From assembly GCA_023260935.1 (NCBI GenBank), contig JALQTL010000159.1, forward strand, positions 1-14,747: 14,747 nucleotides of DNA. Reading direction: 5' to 3'. Origin of the DNA: Paracoccaceae bacterium (GTDB lineage: Bacteria; Pseudomonadota; Alphaproteobacteria; Rhodobacterales; Rhodobacteraceae). Of this stretch, positions 13,475-14,747 are shown piece by piece (position 1 is the first letter of the stretch; each line of letters begins with the position of its first letter). A program made the translations under genes and the position numbers. The notes below the pieces were generated by a model. The model saw nothing but the letters and a program-made list of their open reading frames with translations. It was not told where the DNA came from and ran no database searches.

Positions 13475-14464
13475 ATGGCCGCGAAAAGACCAGCCGAGAG
13501 GCCGAATGCCTCGAAGGAAGACCTGCTCAAATACTACCGCGAGATGCTGCTGATCCGCCGGTTCGAGGAAAAGGCGGGCCAGCTTTATGGCATGGGCCTG
13601 ATCGGGGGCTTCTGCCACCTTTACATCGGGCAGGAAGCCGTGGTCGTCGGGCTTGAGGCCGCGGCCAAGGAAGGCGACAAACGGGTGACCAGCTACCGTG
13701 ACCATGGGCACATGCTGGCCTGCGGAATGGATGCCAAGGGCGTGATGGCCGAACTTACCGGGCGGATCGGCGGCTATTCCAAAGGCAAGGGTGGAAGCAT
13801 GCACATGTTTTCCAAGGAACGCCATTTCTACGGCGGCCATGGGATCGTGGGTGCGCAGGTACCGCTGGGCGCGGGGCTTGCCTTTGCCGACAAGTATCTG
13901 GGCAATGACAATGTGACCTTCACCTATTTCGGCGACGGCGCCGCGAACCAGGGCCAGGTCTATGAAACCTACAACATGGCAGAGCTTTGGGATCTGCCGG
14001 TGGTTTTCGTGATCGAGAACAACCAGTATGCCATGGGCACCAGCGTGAAGCGGTCGACGAAATCGACCACGCTTTACGAACGGGGCGTGGCTTACGGCAT
14101 CCCTGGCGAACAGGTGGACGGCATGGATGTGCTGGCGGTGAAGGCCGCGGGCGAAAAGGCCGTGGCGCACTGCCGGGCGGGCAAGGGCCCCTATATTCTT
14201 GAAATGATGACCTATCGCTATCGCGGCCATTCGATGTCGGACCCGGCGAAATACCGGACCCGCGAAGAGGTGGAAAAGATGCGCAGCGAAAAGGACGCGA
14301 TCGAACATGTGCGCGACCTGCTGCTGACCGGTGGTCATGCTTCGGAAGAGGATCTGAAGGCCATCGACAAGGACATCAAGGCCATCGTGAACGAAGCGGC
14401 CGAATTCTCGAAAGACAGCCCGGAGCCTCCGCTGGAGGAACTCTGGACGGATATCTGGGCGTAA
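13475..14464 (+). CDS. pdhA: Pyruvate dehydrogenase E1 component, alpha subunit
   Basis: This is the alpha subunit of the heterotetrameric E1 of pyruvate dehydrogenase, the thiamine-diphosphate enzyme that decarboxylates pyruvate and acetylates lipoyl groups. The 329 residues carry YRDHGHML (74-81), the GGSMHMF stretch (106-112), the thiamine-diphosphate motif from GDGAANQG (153-160) to ENN (181-183), and YRYRGHSMSDP (247-257), equivalent to the regulatory phosphorylation loop of the mitochondrial enzyme. An ATG at 13466 is in frame but directly abuts GGGAGG (13460-13465). ATG 13475 has the ideal 9-nt spacing, so I chose it. pdhB follows after 14 bp. Homology to branched-chain or acetoin E1 alpha exists, but the neighbouring lipoyl-bearing gene supports pyruvate dehydrogenase. 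Confidence 0.95.
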   Translation: MAAKRPAERPNASKEDLLKYYREMLLIRRFEEKAGQLYGMGLIGGFCHLYIGQEAVVVGLEAAAKEGDKRVTSYRDHGHMLACGMDAKGVMAELTGRIGGYSKGKGGSMHMFSKERHFYGGHGIVGAQVPLGAGLAFADKYLGNDNVTFTYFGDGAANQGQVYETYNMAELWDLPVVFVIENNQYAMGTSVKRSTKSTTLYERGVAYGIPGEQVDGMDVLAVKAAGEKAVAHCRAGKGPYILEMMTYRYRGHSMSDPAKYRTREEVEKMRSEKDAIEHVRDLLLTGGHASEEDLKAIDKDIKAIVNEAAEFSKDSPEPPLEELWTDIWA

Positions 14465-14478
14465 GGGAGGGGAAACAC

Positions 14479-14574
14479 ATGGCTACGCAAGTTCTTATGC
14501 CCGCGCTTTCTCCGACGATGGAGGAAGGCACTCTGGCGAAATGGCTGGTCAAGGAGGGGGATACCGTGAAATCA
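14479..14574 (+). CDS. pdhB: Pyruvate dehydrogenase E1 beta, N-terminal lipoyl domain start (interrupted)
   Basis: A strong GGGAGGGG ribosome site precedes ATG 14479. The first 32 residues begin MATQVLMPALSPTMEEGT and continue to AKWLVKEGDTVKS, the start of a lipoyl domain. Alphaproteobacterial E1 beta carries such a domain at its N-terminus, and the position right after pdhA supports pdhB rather than E2 (pdhC). After Ser32 the family continues GD.LAEIETDKA with the lipoylated lysine. Here the frame stays open to the window end but the residues (CTSAGKNCSG and on) are unrelated. The gene is therefore truncated by a junction near 14572-14574, either biological or an assembly artefact. Confidence 0.75.
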
Positions 14575-14747
14575 TGTACAAGCGCAGGCAAAAACTGCTC
14601 TGGAAAATCGCAGGGACATCTTCATTTTGCAGAGCACTGGAATCCCGCAATTGCGCCAGCGCATGTTCCAGCTGTTCACAAGCGCCCATACGCTCCTGCA
14701 AAGCGGCACGTTGCTGCTGCGCCTGCTCAAGGAGTGCGTGTTCTTCC
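14574..14747. other. Foreign-looking segment after an abrupt junction
   Basis: This end piece is visibly lower in G+C than the rest and breaks pdhB mid-domain. On the minus strand a frame open from the window edge (14746) to a stop at 14549-14551 encodes a Gln/Glu/Ala/Leu-rich peptide (EEHALLEQAQQQRAALQERM and on) that looks like a coiled coil. It is probably part of a real gene from another locus or organism. I do not recognise the family. No inverted repeat or transposase is visible. Confidence 0.6.

Noticed and set aside
11951..14338. A 795-codon open frame on the minus strand opposite fda, ftsB and pdhA
   Set aside because: It is antisense to three genes with clear motifs. Long antisense frames are expected in GC-rich coding DNA, and its translation is His/Arg/Gln-rich without domain character.

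Overview
This window reads as a chromosomal, housekeeping region of a GC-rich alphaproteobacterium, most likely a member of the Rhodobacteraceae (Rhodobacter/Paracoccus type). The reasons are the strong G/C bias at third codon positions, the protein sequences (alphaproteobacterial PurF, PGK and pyruvate dehydrogenase E1), the gene order pdhA followed by a lipoyl-domain pdhB, the neighbourhood alr-mlaEF-pqiA-radA-cvpA-purF, and an intergenic element after purF that I remember as recurrent in this family. No species can be named from the sequence alone.

Layout. (1) Positions 2-3084, + strand: the 3' part of alanine racemase (alr), then mlaE, mlaF, an unrecognised four-helix membrane protein and a single-domain PqiA-like protein. 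Every junction is a 1-4 bp stop/start overlap, so this looks like one translationally coupled operon joining a peptidoglycan precursor enzyme to an envelope lipid-transport module. (2) Positions 3118-6634, +: radA (recombination/branch migration), cvpA (membrane protein) and purF (first step of purine synthesis). purF probably has its own promoter. (3) Positions 6635-7379, +: a REP-like hairpin element, then an SDR-fold protein that lacks the usual catalytic serine. (4) Positions 7421-9726, - strand: two overlapping cyclophilins (cytoplasmic ppiB, then an exported ppiA), an intrinsic terminator, and a Cys/Met-metabolism PLP enzyme. (5) Positions 9866-12865, +, divergent from ppiB: pgk overlapping a canonical SDR gene, then class I fructose-bisphosphate aldolase and a good intrinsic terminator. 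(6) Positions 12983-14574, +: an FtsB-like divisome protein, pdhA and the start of pdhB. Central carbon genes (pgk, fda, pdhAB) cluster here. A CG-centred palindrome in front of pdhA and a weaker half-site in front of fda could bind a LacI-type central-carbon regulator; this is inference.

The last ~174 bases (14574-14747) do not belong with the rest. The lipoyl domain of pdhB matches its family up to codon 32 and then abruptly becomes unrelated, lower-GC sequence. Its reverse strand encodes a Gln/Glu/Ala-rich, coiled-coil-like peptide. I read this as an assembly chimera or a real rearrangement breakpoint at the edge of the window.

No stretch longer than 300 bases lacks a gene; the longest intergenic gap is 186 bases (13289-13474). 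I saw no tRNA, rRNA, CRISPR array, transposase or prophage gene. The region is mostly ordinary. The points most worth a second look are the MlaEF/PqiA module without an MCE protein, the serine-less SDR, the regulatory palindromes and the chimeric end.
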